NCBI GenBank assembly: GCA_034509495.1
Contig: CM067509.1
Location: forward strand, 6,311,788-6,375,787
Direction of reading: 5' to 3'
Source of the DNA: Acestrorhynchus altus
Lineage: Eukaryota; Chordata; Actinopteri; Characiformes; Acestrorhynchidae
Length of the DNA stretch: 64,000 bases
Every line of letters starts with the position of its first letter. Position 1 is the stretch's first letter. A program made the translations under genes and the position numbers. Below the pieces are notes generated by a model. The model saw nothing but the letters and a program-made list of their open reading frames with translations, was not told where the DNA came from and ran no database searches. Shown in pieces: positions 36,491 through 47,479 of the stretch.

Positions 36491-37603
36491 TTGATGAACG
36501 TGTTCTTCAGACAATGTTCAGGAAAACATCTGAACATTGTAAATTTGATGGAAACTTTTTGTCATAAAATTTGATTTTATAACTAATTTCCCTCAGAATC
36601 GTTTTCCTCCTCATTTCCTTCAATACAAATATGGATAAACGTTTGCTTTACAATACCGTGCTTCCAGAACCCCCAGAGAAACGAAGAAAAGCGTTCTTCA
36701 CAGCTCATTCATTTAGAGATGATGCCAATCTCATTCCGCAGTTGTGCACGGCTTCCTTAACGTGTATTTAAGCCAGGCAGGGAGTCTGCAGAGAGGATAG
36801 GCAATCTGAGCACCCTCCCATGTGGGCTGGTTAACTGTCTGATGTAGAGCTTCAGATATTGGTCAGGTCCTGAATGTAACCTGAGAAGATTCAGCTCAAA
36901 TCCCACCAAACCTCATTCTGTCTGAACCCGTCTGTAGGACAGTCCGCCCACATTTATTACTACTTTAATGGGTAAAATTAGAATCAGGTGCAGATGATTA
37001 GAACATAGATAAAGTTATGGTCAGATCCGATGAGCTCCTCCTGAGGCCTTCAGAAAATCTGGGAAGGGATTTAAAAAGACCTCAAAACAGGAATCAGTCC
37101 AGAAAGAAGGGAACATCAAGCTGTGAGCCTTGTTAAAAATGAAGAACATCGGGTCAAGACTGTGGACCTAGACAAAGATCATAGCTGCATCCACGTTGCT
37201 GGAGATGTGCTGTGGAGCATGATATATATTATATCCACCACCTTCCTAAACACCCACCCAGATATCCATCCATTCTGTGGAGGGAAACCAACACCAGAAC
37301 GAATGGTTCCAGACATTTGGTAAAATGTTCTTTCAGTGGACAGACTAAGACTCTCACACCTGAACCCTGAAGCCCTCTCAGCTCTCCCTCCAGGTCTCGG
37401 CTGGACCACCAACCTCTCGCTGTCCTTCAGCTCTGTGAGTGTAAAGGGATAGTAGATCCTAGCTGCCCGACAGCAGTTCATACCTGTCCTGTTACAGCTG
37501 CTGCACTGGACTGCACTCCTGTCAGTCATACTGGTCTTCCATAAGCATCAGGAGTGTCGATCATCTCTTCCCCAGTTCATCTGTACAGTGTGTACACTAC
37601 ACT

Positions 37604-37650
37604 CACCGGCCACTTTATTGGAAACACCTCGTTTATACTTCCACTCACTG
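37604..37650. mobile_element. Terminus of a Tc1-type element
   Basis: CACTCACCGGCCACTTTATT followed by GGAAACACCTCG, a well-known fish transposon end; the body is not attached. Confidence 0.65.
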
Positions 37651-37720
37651 CTCAAGGTGAAGCACAGGATGGGTGTTTGGAATAAAGTTTTTTTTTTTTT
37701 TTTACCTGTATGAGTTGACC

Positions 37721-37721
<1 letters not shown>

Positions 37722-37773
<52 letters not shown>
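37722..37773. repeat. (GT)n microsatellite, intron 2
   Basis: About 26 GT units, 30 bp after a T14 run. Confidence 0.95.
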
Positions 37774-37774
<1 letters not shown>

Positions 37775-38225
37775 CTGTGGGCTGATACAGTGTTTAAAAG
37801 AATGCCCAGCAAATGACTCTGTTTTCGTGCGGCTGCTGTTCGATTTAATTAGGAATTCGTTTCATGGTTTGTGTCAGTTGCGCTGGCGGAACGCTCAGTT
37901 TGACAAATTAGAGCAACGCTTTCTGAGACAGAGCTGTTTTCCTCTCATTTTTATAACTTTTTATCACACACACACACACACACACACACACGCTTTACCA
38001 TTTTCATTTAGCTCCGGTGAATTCCTCCTTTGCTGCTCTACTCGCTCTGCTTTTACAGCCACTTCTCTGCCTCCTCACAGGCTTCTGAAGAGCTCTTTAA
38101 AACTCACTCAATTAGAAATAATGCAGAGCTGATGACTCTTGAAGGTAAAGTACGGATGCTGTTCATCATCTATTTGTGTGTTTCTCTCTCTGACTGACTG
38201 CTCCGTAATGGGCTTCAACCATCGG

Positions 38226-38462
38226 GAGCTGGTAGGAACGGAACTGAGCGCTGTGGTGGATCTATTGGACGCTCTATCAGCGCTCCACCCCTACCGCACC
38301 ATCTGCAGAACCGAGCGAGAACGTTCAAGCTGCATGGGATGGATCATCACAGGAAACCATTAGGAACCTCTACACCTCCATGCAGAGACGTCTGGCGTGT
38401 TGCATTAAAACCGACGTCGTACTGAGAGACACCACTTCTGCATGAGTAGATCAATAAATATT
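38226..38462 (+). pseudogene. Tc1-like transposase relic, C-terminus, intron 2
   Basis: Encodes, with frame breaks, the stretch corresponding to LLDALSTLHPYHTI and AAWDGSSQDTIRNLYTSMQR of the 17475 relic, here on the plus strand (GGACGCTCTATCAGCGCTCC, CTCCATGCAGAGACGTCTGG). Confidence 0.75.
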
Positions 38463-38848
38463 GATCAGATCAGACTACAGTTATCATCAGTTATTGGTTT
38501 TGGACATCCACACTGAATGTCCACAATCGTGGCTGTTGGGTCACACCCCGAATGTTGGACAGTCCGTTAGTTTAGTTTTTGTAGATCTCCCAGATCCATC
38601 ATGCTGCTGGTGTGCGTCTTCTTCTATCTACTGTCACCAACAGTGTGCTATGGTGCTCTTCAACTCTTCCAGCTTCTGGAGTTGCTCTTCTCTGCAGCGT
38701 ACTCCACATGAACTACCAACCCAATAGCACGAGTCAGAATGGAAACAGTGCGATGACCTTGTATGGTTTTGTTGGGTGTGAGGGTGGGCTTACAGATGTT
38801 TTATGATTATGTTAATGAGCAGCTGTTATGAATGGCTCTGATTGGCAG

Positions 38849-38983
38849 GAACCCAGTTCTGGTGTCTGCTGGACATTGTGCCCATCAAGAACGAGAAGGG
38901 AGAGGTGGTGCTGTTTCTGGTGTCCCATAAAGACATAACGGATAATAAGAAGGACCAGGATGAACAGCAGTGCCCTGAGACCG
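38849..38983 (+). CDS. kcnh3: kcnh3 exon 3: end of PAS domain
   Basis: 45 codons beginning and ending in phase 1. The peptide reads [20 protein letters not shown] and continues [10 protein letters not shown], the last PAS strands; the SHKDI wording matches KCNH3, whereas KCNH4 and KCNH8 have SFKDI. The remainder ([14 protein letters not shown]) is a variable acidic linker. Acceptor AG at 38847-38848, donor GTGAGC at 38984. The donor runs straight into about 84 bp of pure (CA)n, so the splice site sits on the edge of a microsatellite. Exon length and phase agree with exons 2 and 4. No anomaly in the coding part. Confidence 0.94.
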
Positions 38984-38986
38984 GTG

Positions 38987-38988
<2 letters not shown>

Positions 38989-39072
<84 letters not shown>
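38989..39072. repeat. (CA)n fused to the kcnh3 exon 3 donor
   Basis: About 42 CA units beginning at base 6 of intron 3 (GTGAG then CACACA). Confidence 0.97.
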
Positions 39073-39075
<3 letters not shown>

Positions 39076-39281
39076 AGAGAGCTCCAGGTTTATAGATGAA
39101 GGTAGTCTAATGTTTGTAGTTGTGAAAGAGAAGCTCATCTGAGAAGATCTGAGAATCAAAACTGACCAATCCAGCGATGGCTGTCACTGAACCAGGAGAT
39201 CAAAACTGAGAGGAACCCATTAGTGTCAGTTTTCTATTGTCTCATTAGTAAAACGCCAGCTCTGCTGTAATGTTTTCCCTG

Positions 39282-39283
<2 letters not shown>

Positions 39284-39354
<71 letters not shown>

Positions 39355-39630
39355 ACTCCAGTCCACTATCATTATGAAGCACACACACCCTGCAGGTGTT
39401 CAGGACTGGTGGTGTGTGTGTTTCAGTACTGATATCATTTAAGCAGACAAAAGGAAACAGACAGAGGGACAGAGAGACAGAGAAAGAGAGGGACAGAGAC
39501 AGAGAAAGACAGAGAGAGAGAGATAGTAACCTTCAGCAGGTCAGGTGATCTCAATGTACCAGTATACGGCAGCCCACTGACACTGACCTCAGGCGTCCTC
39601 TGAGTCACTCAGGAGCATGTGTTTCACCTG

Positions 39631-39697
<67 letters not shown>
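39284..39697. repeat. Further (CA)n blocks, intron 3
   Basis: 39284-39352 (about 69 bp) and 39630-39697 (about 68 bp), with a GACA/GAGA run at 39470-39523 between. Confidence 0.95.
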
Positions 39698-39700
<3 letters not shown>

Positions 39701-39765
39701 CCACATAATTCAGAACACCTGTCTCTCCTGTGCAATTACAAAAAGCCTCATATTATATTTCTCAC

Positions 39766-39917
39766 TGTCTTTTCTCTCTCTCTCTCTCTCTCTTTCTTTC
39801 TCTCTCTCTTTCTCTCTTTCTCTCTCTCTTTCTCTCTTTCTCTCTTCCTTTCTCTCTCTCTCTCTCTCCCTCTCTTTCTCTCTCTCTCTTTCTTTATCTC
39901 TCTCCCTTTCTCTCTCT

Positions 39918-39949
<32 letters not shown>

Positions 39950-40050
39950 TCCTTTCTCTCTCTTTCTCTCTCTCTCTTCCTTTCTCTCTCTTTCTCTCTT
40001 CCTTTCTTTCTCTCTCTCTCTTTCTTTCTCTCTTTCTTTCTCTCTCTCTT

Positions 40051-40081
<31 letters not shown>

Positions 40082-40110
40082 TCCTTTCTCTCTCTCTTTC
40101 TCTCTCTCTC

Positions 40111-40199
<89 letters not shown>

Positions 40200-40207
40200 T
40201 TCTCTTT
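39766..40207. repeat. 440-bp CT/CTTT/CCTT pyrimidine tract, intron 3
   Basis: Pure pyrimidine (one A near 39895) for over 400 bp on the coding strand. The long Ser/Leu/Phe open frame across it is a repeat artefact. Confidence 0.95.
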
Positions 40208-40209
40208 AA

Positions 40210-40540
40210 TAATGATGAGTCATTCTTTCATGAAAGACTGCTTGTAGGTCAGCGTTCCATGTGCCATTAGCTGTTTCTGTAATTGATGTCAGCACCAGCC
40301 AGTGGTTTAGGTTGTGGTGATGATTGGTGTCAGGAGGACTGGGTCCAGTATTTCTGGAAGTGCTGATCTCCTGGATTTTCAGCACAACAGTCTCCGCAGT
40401 TCTGCAGAAACGTGACGTAAAGAACATCCATCCAGTGAGGACAGCTCTGCAGATGGAAACACTTTGTAGAATGAGTAACACCTGTAACCCTGGGGAGGTT
40501 CACTAGACAGCTTTTGTTCAGCTGACCGGCGTCCACGGTG
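40210..40540. mobile_element. Decayed Tc1-family fragment, intron 3
   Basis: AGTGCTGATCTCCTGG, CAGCACAACAGTCTCC, CATCCATCCAGTGAGGACAG and GATGGAAACACTTTG follow, in order, a segment of the fish Tc1 family whose ends read CACTCACCGGCCACTTTATT (such an end occurs at 37610). Confidence 0.6.
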
Positions 40541-40954
40541 CTTATTTTGTCTGACCAGTGCGGATTTAAAAGTCCTGGTTTCCAGTTAAGGTCTCAGCAT
40601 TACCAAGCACTGAGCTGTGGAGCAGTGGAACCTTGTTCACCCAGTACTTTTGGGAAGGATAAGTTGGGGAGTTGTGGATTTCAGAAGGAAGAATGAAAGA
40701 GCAGGTGTCTCAGCAATAAGAAAGTGAAGGACGTAAATGCGAGGGCAGCTGCGAGACACGGTGTGCAGTTACGCTGCGGACGTCAGTCCTCCTTTAAGAG
40801 GGGAATGAAAACCCTCTGGAAGGCTGTTAATACCTGTGCTTTGTTTTTGATGGTTGCATAAGCTCAGTACTACTCTATTATTCATAATGAGCTCCTCAGA
40901 GTTCTCTCTTATGTAGCTGAAGGTACACGGCCGTCAGAACCGGCGGTTATTCAA

Positions 40955-41600
40955 TCAAGGCCCGAACTCAAGGACGCTTACCTGGCATGGCCTGCAAAGC
41001 AGTGATGAGCAGGCTGCACACAATGCTCTTATACCACCATGTTTCACAGAGAGGATGAGGTTCTTCATACTGGAGTGCTCATTCTTCTCATTAGATCTGT
41101 GTTGGTATCCTCCATCTACCAAACAATCCTCTCCTAGCTTGTCCATGTGACCTTCAGCAAACTGTAGACACTACCCTGCCATGCACACCATTGTTGTTCA
41201 GTGTTCTCCTGATGGTGGACTCATGAACATGAGAAAGACCTTTAGTTCCTTTAGTTGCTAGAGCTGATGTTCCTTTGGGTTCCTTTGTGAGCTGGTGGAC
41301 TGTTACACACCGTGCTCTTGGTGTGATCTTTGTTGGTGGAGCACTGCTGGGGAGGGTAATAATGGTCTTGAATCTCCTCCGTTTGTACACAATCTGTCTG
41401 ATTGTGGAGGGATGGTTCTGGAACCTTTTCCAGACTCAGAAATCTCATTTGTTCATGATATACTTCCACAAACGTGTTGTGAAGATCAGACCGTGATAGA
41501 TCCCTGTTCTTTATATAAAACAGGACACACCCGATTGCCTCCCTTTGATTGAAAAGATCTGACTCTACTGTCACCTTCAAAGGGTCTGCTGATCCTAAAG
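40955..41600 (-). pseudogene. Tc1-like transposase relic, N-terminal half, intron 3
   Basis: Minus-strand peptides PTKITPRARCVTVHQLTKEP and HESTIRRTLNNNGVHGRV match the paired HTH DNA-binding domain of fish Tc1 transposases, and MKNLILSVKHGG further on matches the start of the catalytic core. The 5' flank (ACTTCCACAAACGTGTTGTG, GATAGATCCCTGTTCTTTA) also belongs to the element. Several frameshifts; inactive. Confidence 0.88.
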
Positions 41601-41739
41601 GTTCTCATGCTTTTCATTTGTCTCATGTGTTTGATGTGATTTGGTTCTCCTCACCTCCACACACTTCCTCTGCTGCATTGTGGACTTTCTGTAGTGACCT
41701 GTGGTTTAAATCAAGACAGTAAATGTGTTCTCTGCTCAG

Positions 41740-41879
41740 ATGAGGAGACGGGACTGGAGGTGCACAAGGTCACTCGGCCCCAAGGTTTCAATGCTAACCG
41801 CCGCCGCAGCCGGGCCGTTCTGTACCAGCTGTCCGGACACCTGCAGAAGCAAGACAAAAGCAAACTCAAGATCAACAAC
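41740..41879 (+). CDS. kcnh3: kcnh3 exon 4: PAS to S1 linker
   Basis: 47 codons (phase 1 in, phase 0 out) of the cytoplasmic linker between the PAS domain and S1. After a variable start (DEETGLEVHKVTRP) comes the conserved basic block GFNANRRRSRAVLYQLSGHL, then QKQDKSKLKINN. The GFNANRRRSRAVLY form is KCNH3-like; KLKINN is closer to KCNH8. Acceptor AG at 41738-41739, donor GTAAGT at 41880. The basic cluster is typical of the pre-S1 region of KCNH channels, a segment thought to contact membrane phosphoinositides in this family (inference from the family, not shown here). Confidence 0.93.
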
Positions 41880-42897
41880 GTAAGTGTTCTAAACAGACTC
41901 AATCAGAAACACTGATCAGGTTCTGTTCCTGCTGTTCTTCAGCCTCATTTGCATAATGGAAAAAGCTCTCCACTCCACTGTCAGACACAAGATCAAAAGT
42001 CATACCCGATGGCCAATCCCACAAACCCTGAAGCTCATTTTTAAGTCTTTGGGTGTCGAACAAGAGCACCTGGGGGTGGCTCCAGGGCTGCAGAGCTGAC
42101 TGGTGTTAAGGTCTACTGTGCACTGGTGTGTGCTGTGTGGATGGAATACCAACCATCTGTGATATTGATGGACCTTGAAGGCGAAGATGATAAACAGTAT
42201 TTTGTATTCTGCACTGAAAGACATCCACAAGAAAAAATAATTGATCAAAGGCAAACTCAGACGTTCGGTATGAACAGTGTGTCCCGATCAGTAGTCTGGC
42301 GTGAAACGAGGCTCCACGTGAGCAGCGTGACGTCGCCGTTGTGCTACATGCATGCGCCGTGTTCCCTTCTCTAACGGAACTGAACCTGGCAGGAGACAGC
42401 GGTGGTGAATAAGGGGCGGAGCTAAAAATCCATTTTTCAAACCGATCTTCGTTTGGATGATCTGATATCAGTATATAACAGTGGGTCTTTGACCCTCTGG
42501 AGTCAGGCGGGAGAAACACACGTCTGTTTTTAGATTGTGGTGAGAGATGCATTAGTAACAAAGACATGCTTCAGTCTGTGTTTGATGCCCCGCCCGAATT
42601 CAGCTGTTCGCGTGGTAACAGCACTATCGATTCTCAGCTGCAGCTAATAAAGCTGCCTCATAACAACACTGCCGCCGCCTCACAGCACACACTGCCAGCG
42701 AGGCAGAACAGCATGTATCTCCAAACTGGACATTTTAGAGGAAAAGGCAAAAATCTTCTTGCTTTCAGTGGAAGTCACTGTAAAATGAGATGAATTCAGA
42801 GCAATTCTATTGGTCTGTTCACCATGAAATTCAAAATTAAATTGTGATATGTTTCTGTGACCGTGTGACGTTCTGCTCTTCCTCCCCTCTGTTTCAG
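41880..42897 (+). other. kcnh3 intron 4
   Basis: 1018 bp between GTAAGT and a clean pyrimidine-AG acceptor. I see no microsatellite, MITE or recognisable coding segment in it; mostly unique-looking sequence. Confidence 0.85.
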
Positions 42898-43150
42898 AAT
42901 ATGTTTGGGGAGAAGCCCCCCATTCCAGAGTACAAAGTGGCCGCAATTCAAAAGTCCCGCTTCATCCTGCTTCATTACGGTACCTTCAAGGCTGGCTGGG
43001 ATTGGTTGATTCTGTTAGCCACCTTCTACGTAGCTGTCACCGTACCTTATAACGTGTGTTTCACTGTGGTGGGGGGACGGGATGACGGATCAACCCCTAG
43101 AAGCCCGCCGAGTGTGAGCGACATCTTAGTGGAAATCCTTTTTATTCTAG
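42898..43150 (+). CDS. kcnh3: kcnh3 exon 5: pre-S1 linker, S1, start of S2
   Basis: 84 codons, phase 0 in and phase 1 out. It opens with [20 protein letters not shown], the conserved ELK pre-S1 motif, then S1 ([17 protein letters not shown]) and an extracellular S1-S2 loop rich in G, D, P and S (about residues 52-70 of the exon), and enters S2 ([11 protein letters not shown]). The glutamate in VEILFIL is the usual S2 gating-charge partner. Acceptor AG at 42896-42897; donor GTGAGG at 43151. FGEKP plus EYKVAAI is the KCNH3 pattern. The following intron contains a 690-bp foldback MITE starting about 140 bp past the donor. Confidence 0.95.
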
Positions 43151-44796
43151 GTGAGGAACATCCTAAACCCACCAGTCTGGAAGGTCACTTCACTGCTGTA
43201 TTAAAACGTGAACATCTCATCTGATCAGATCTTCTCAATCTTTGATATTATTCCGATCATTGTTCTCATTAGACATCATATTAAAAAGGGTGACAGGAGC
43301 TCTGTGTGGTTCTATAATTCCAGACTGTAGTTCATCTGTTTCTCTGCAGACTTTATTCTCCTCCTTTCACCCTGATCTTCAATGATCAGGACCCCACAGG
43401 ACCACCACAGAGCAGATATGATGTGGGTGGTGGGTCATTCTCAGCACTGCAGTCACACTGACATGGTGGTGGTGTGTTAGTGTGTGTTATGCTGGTACGA
43501 GTGGATCAGACACAGCAGTGCTGCTGGAGTGTTTAAACCCCTCAGTGTCACTGCTGGACCGAGAACAGTCCACCGACCAGAAACGTCCAGCCGACATCGT
43601 CCTGTGAGCAGCGTCCTGTGAGCAGCGTCCTGTGAGCACTGATGAAGGACTAGAGGACGACCAACGCAAACTGTGCAGAAACAGATGAGCTTCTGTCTCT
43701 GACTTTACATCTACAAGGTGGAGACACTCAGTAGGAGTGTCTGATAGAGTGGACAGTGAGTGGACACAATGTCCGATCCACTCGTACCAGCAACACACAC
43801 TAACACACCACCACCATGTCAGTGTGACTGCAGTGCTGAGAATGACCCACCACCCACATAATAGCTGCTCTGTGGTGGTCCTGTGGGGTCCTGATCATTG
43901 AAGATCAGGGTGAAAGGAGGAGAATAAAGTCTGCAGAGAAACAGATGAACTACAGTCTGTGATTATAGATCCACACAGTGTGTGTAAATTGTATGTGGAC
44001 TGTGGATGCTGAGATAATGTCCACTCCGTGGTCAGTCGGCCCCTGAGTTTATGGCTTTGAGCTCCTGTGTGAAATTAATTTCGCATCCTGCAGGACAAAC
44101 AAAGTGAGTGAGATATGTTTGGCTACCAAACTGAAAGCGTGGACTGGGAGTGAATGCGAATGGGTTTACAGGGCCAGCAGGGAGGGAACACGTTCCACAC
44201 AGTAAAGGTGTTTTCAACCTTTCATAAACAAAATCGAGGACCCCGTGGGACAGCAGTGTGTGTCTTTCTCTCTGTTTTTTTAATGTCTGAACAGACACTG
44301 AAAACCCACATCATCAGGAAGCAGCTTGGCCTTTTACTTTATTCTCTCTCCGCTGAATAAACTCAGTTCATTAATAAACTATAGAATTCCACAGCAGAGT
44401 ACCAGCCGGGAATATTTTTAATAAACCCCTCATTAAGGGGCGGCCGATTTTTCATGTGCAGCTCTCAGTATTGATTTGAACGCGTTCCGATGGCCGTATG
44501 TTTACTAACAGCTTGTTTTGTTCATTAAGCGACGTCTCATCACCATGAAAGGGAATAGATGTCAGATGGTTCTCCAGAAACGCTCTCGGATTCCTCTGCC
44601 CGAGATGCTCCGCTTTGTTAGCTTTGTTTTAGCTTTGATGAGACTCTGCCCGGAGCGATGTCCTCCTGTAAGCCGTGATACAGCAGCTCCTCTTTCAGCT
44701 TCAGACTCAGAGATCGTCTCCAAAGTTGTGAAGTCGCAGTGAACCTTTAAGCGCTTAAACTGACGTGTTATTCAATGTGTGTGTGTTCTGTGGCAG
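43151..44796 (+). other. kcnh3 intron 5
   Basis: 1646 bp, dominated by a foldback MITE (43291-43980). The rest (43981-44796) looks unique, with no identifiable element. Confidence 0.85.
43291..43980. mobile_element. MITE-A copy 8, near-complete foldback element in kcnh3 intron 5
   Basis: Outer arms at about 43302-43508 and 43774-43979 are inverted complements, about 97 percent identical by eye over some 205 bp with a few substitutions and one 2-bp indel. The interior (265 bp) carries the family core; one inner arm is deleted. No coding capacity. The arm identity suggests a young insertion or one kept similar by gene conversion. Confidence 0.92.
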
Positions 44797-44954
44797 ACAT
44801 TGTGTTGAACTTCCGCACCACGTTTGTGAGCACGTCAGGCCAGGTGGTGTACGATGCTCGCTCCATCTGTGTGCACTACGTCACCACCTGGCTCTTCGTG
44901 GACCTGATCGCGGCATTGCCTTTTGACCTGCTCTACGCCTTCAACGTCAGCGTG
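44797..44954 (+). CDS. kcnh3: kcnh3 exon 6: S2 end and S3
   Basis: 52 full codons after a split Asp codon; phase 1 in, phase 0 out. The peptide starts [12 protein letters not shown], the S2-S3 junction, passes [19 protein letters not shown], and enters S3 with [20 protein letters not shown]. The Asp in [11 protein letters not shown] is the conserved S3 charge-transfer residue. RTTFVS and [10 protein letters not shown] match KCNH3 or KCNH8 better than KCNH4. Acceptor AG at 44795-44796, donor GTAAGT at 44955. The next intron is only 120 bp, by far the shortest in the window. Confidence 0.95.
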
Positions 44955-45074
44955 GTAAGTGTCGGTGTCGGTGTTTTGTAACGTTGTAATTGGACCTGAT
45001 AGGTGACCCCAACGGCTTTGCCGACAGTGTCCCTGTTTTCCAAGCTGTGTGTATCCTATTCTTCGTGTCCACAG

Positions 45075-45282
45075 TACTTTGGGGTCCATCTTTTGAAGAC
45101 GGTCCGGCTGCTAAGACTTCTCCGCCTACTGCAGAAGCTGGAAAGATACTCGCAGTACAGCGCCGTGGTGCTCACCTTGCTCATGTCCATGTTCGCTCTG
45201 CTGGCTCATTGGATGGCTTGTGTCTGGTACTTCATTGGCCGCCGTGAGATCGAGAACAACAGCACTGGATCTTGGGACATTG
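45075..45282 (+). CDS. kcnh3: kcnh3 exon 7: S4 voltage sensor, S4-S5 linker, S5
   Basis: 69 codons plus one base (phase 0 in, phase 1 out). It begins [19 protein letters not shown], the S4 helix with basic residues at every third position, then [20 protein letters not shown] (S4-S5 linker into S5) and the S5 core [20 protein letters not shown]. The YFG opening is specific to KCNH3 among ELK paralogues. Acceptor AG at 45073-45074; donor GTGAGT at 45283 within the Gly codon of WDIG. Intact and highly conserved; this is one of the firmest anchors for calling the gene. Confidence 0.97.
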
Positions 45283-46118
45283 GTGAGTATTGCAGCAGGG
45301 TGGAACCAGCCTGGTCCCAAGCCCGTGTGTCTTAGCTGTTCGTTTGTCTCCTTAATTCACTAGAACCTTGATCCAAAAGGTTATAAGGTAAATTTAGTCC
45401 ATCGGCGAAATTGAAATTCCTGTCCTTAACCACTCTTAAGGGTGGGCTCGTGTGGTATGAGCATAAAAAACGGCTTCATAACGTCAACACAAAAGAGCCC
45501 CGCCGAGTCCGTCTGATGTGTCCTCACACGTGTAATGATCTTTTGTAAATCAGCGCACAGCTTTCAACACCTTCATCAGTATCAGGGAGATCTTATTTTC
45601 ACCACCATTAGAGAATGGATGTTCCTAATAACCTAACATGCTGTGCCTCGCTTCGACAATGTACCTGCCTTCCGCCGCCTCTCGTACGTGTTCCCGAGGA
45701 ACAAACAACCCTTCTTTCACGGATGGAAATGACTTTTCTGCTGCCCTTTCAAATGCAATGCTTCGAGAGATCGAGGAAACGGGCAGGTGAGGTACTGTTT
45801 TAGGAACCTTCAGGGCACACCTCTCAAAGTACGGCCAGGGAGCGTCCAATTTACCCCGGGGGAGGCCTGTTAGTGATAACAGCGTGCTGTACGATTGTAC
45901 AGTTCATGCAGAACAGTGTTGTGTTTGTGTTTGGTGATTGTAAAGGTAAAGAATGAAAGGAGTAGCCAAGGAGAACCTTCACAAAGGATCCTGACCTCAA
46001 TGGCTAGTTCAGTCTTCATTAGGGGAGATCAGATGATGCAAATGTGGACCTCAAACCTTGTCCCAAACCATAGACTCCTCTAAACCAGTGTCCACAGTGC
46101 AGGAGAGACCATAAGGGG

Positions 46119-46346
46119 ATGGAAAAGTGTTTTCAGGAACCATTTCCTCAGTTTATTGTGAAATTAACAGGAACGGTAGAAGAACATGGTCTGGAAGAAC
46201 TGAAGACTACAATAAGACTAAAAGATCACCGTGCTTTTCTACTGTCCAGCAATTCCTGCACCGATATGACCTTCATGCAAGAGTCACGAGAAGAAAGCCT
46301 TTCCTACATCCTCACAAAGTTCAGTGTCAGAGGCTCAGCATTCTAA
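46119..46346 (+). pseudogene. Tc1-like relic, HTH to core junction, intron 7
   Basis: Plus-strand peptide QQFLHRYDLHARVTRRKPFL and the DNA CCTACATCCTCACAAAGTTC, CAGTGTCAGAGG match the end of the DNA-binding domain of the Tc1 family represented at 16118. Short and broken. Confidence 0.65.
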
Positions 46347-46939
46347 CGTGGAACCGCTATGATCCAATGATTACGGCTTCCGATCCTGGATCTGCAGCCA
46401 TCGGCAGCTGGAGTCTGGGAGAACAATCGGCTGCGCGGTGTGATGCTGTTCTTGTCTCTGTACCCATGTGTTGTGATTTGGGTTGGAGCAAATAATAGGA
46501 ACGACCTGCTGGTTGCAGAACCACTGCATCATCTGAACGGTTCTCTGGTGAAGTAAAGGTAGTTCTTCTGTGGTGTCCCTCACTCCAAAGACAGGTTCAA
46601 CCCTGGTGTTGGGAAGACTGTGGCAGTAATAAGGGTAGAGCAGGGAAGCGGGAATGCTGTGTTCACTGTGGCGCAGTTTATCCGGGCTGTTCCGACTGGA
46701 ATAAATGCTCGACAATCAGTGAATGAAATGCATCTAGTTCTGCTGCTGCGTCGGACATTTTAACGAGGGCAGCAGGAAGAATTTCTGTGACATAAAAGAA
46801 TCACAGATGTTCAATTAAAGTGCATAGAATTGTTGGAATGTTAAATGGATTTTGGCTTTTTGCCAACTTTCCTGGCCTTTCCTTTTCTCTATGGAAATTG
46901 AGTGCTATGTATGTAAATCGGATACGGTGCCGGAAATGG

Positions 46940-46989
46940 TGTGTGTGTGTGAGTGTGTGTGAGTGTGTGTGAGTGTGTGAGAGTGTGTG

Positions 46990-47051
<62 letters not shown>
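46940..47051. repeat. (GT)n with GAGT interruptions, intron 7
   Basis: GTGTGTGTGAGT units then about 54 bp of pure GT. Confidence 0.95.
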
Positions 47052-47052
<1 letters not shown>

Positions 47053-47479
47053 TTTCAGATTTATATGGGGATGAAACAGCCATGTATCATCAGTGTCGTA
47101 AAAATCCACGTTCTATGAAGAGCCGCTATTTAATGATCATTAAGCAGTCGATTAACAATCGGCTATAAATAAACACAAATCCAATCTGAAGAAGATTCGA
47201 ACGATTAAACGCAGCCACGTCCTCAGTATTTATGAACTTATTAAGGCTGATTAATCCATAATTAATCATCTTGCACTTTAGCTCAGCTTTTACGTTCATT
47301 TTGCAGGCAGTTACTTGCTGTTTTCTAGGCTTCGTATCTACACCACCCCTGAAGTGCGTCTGGGGTCACTGGCTCGTAGGAACATCAACTTATGTCCACG
47401 TGTCAAGCGGATCATTTGAGATGGTGCTGAAGAATTCATTGTCCTCATTATTCCATCCCTTTAAGTAATGTGAGGACAG

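Larger units (their letters stand above)
35654..38848 (+). other. kcnh3 intron 2 and its contents
   Basis: 3195 bp between GTGAGA and a weak-tract AG. Holds a GACA/GA simple repeat (36070-36165), a reverse MITE-B copy (36240-36490), a short terminus resembling a Tc1-family TIR (37604-37650), a T14 run, a (GT)n block (37722-37773), a short (CA)n (37967-37992), and a Tc1 transposase relic (38226-38462). No further open exon-like segment was recognised. Confidence 0.85.
38984..41739 (+). other. kcnh3 intron 3 and its contents
   Basis: 2756 bp. Begins with the donor fused to (CA)n (38989-39072), followed by further (CA)n at 39284-39352 and 39630-39697, a 440-bp CT-rich tract (39766-40207), a Tc1-family relic (about 40210-40540), a small MITE-B fragment (40600-40720) and a Tc1 transposase relic on the minus strand (40955-41600). 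Confidence 0.85.

Noticed and set aside
39730..40209. 159-codon open frame rich in Ser, Leu and Phe
   Set aside because: It is the translation of a CT/CTTT microsatellite inside kcnh3 intron 3.
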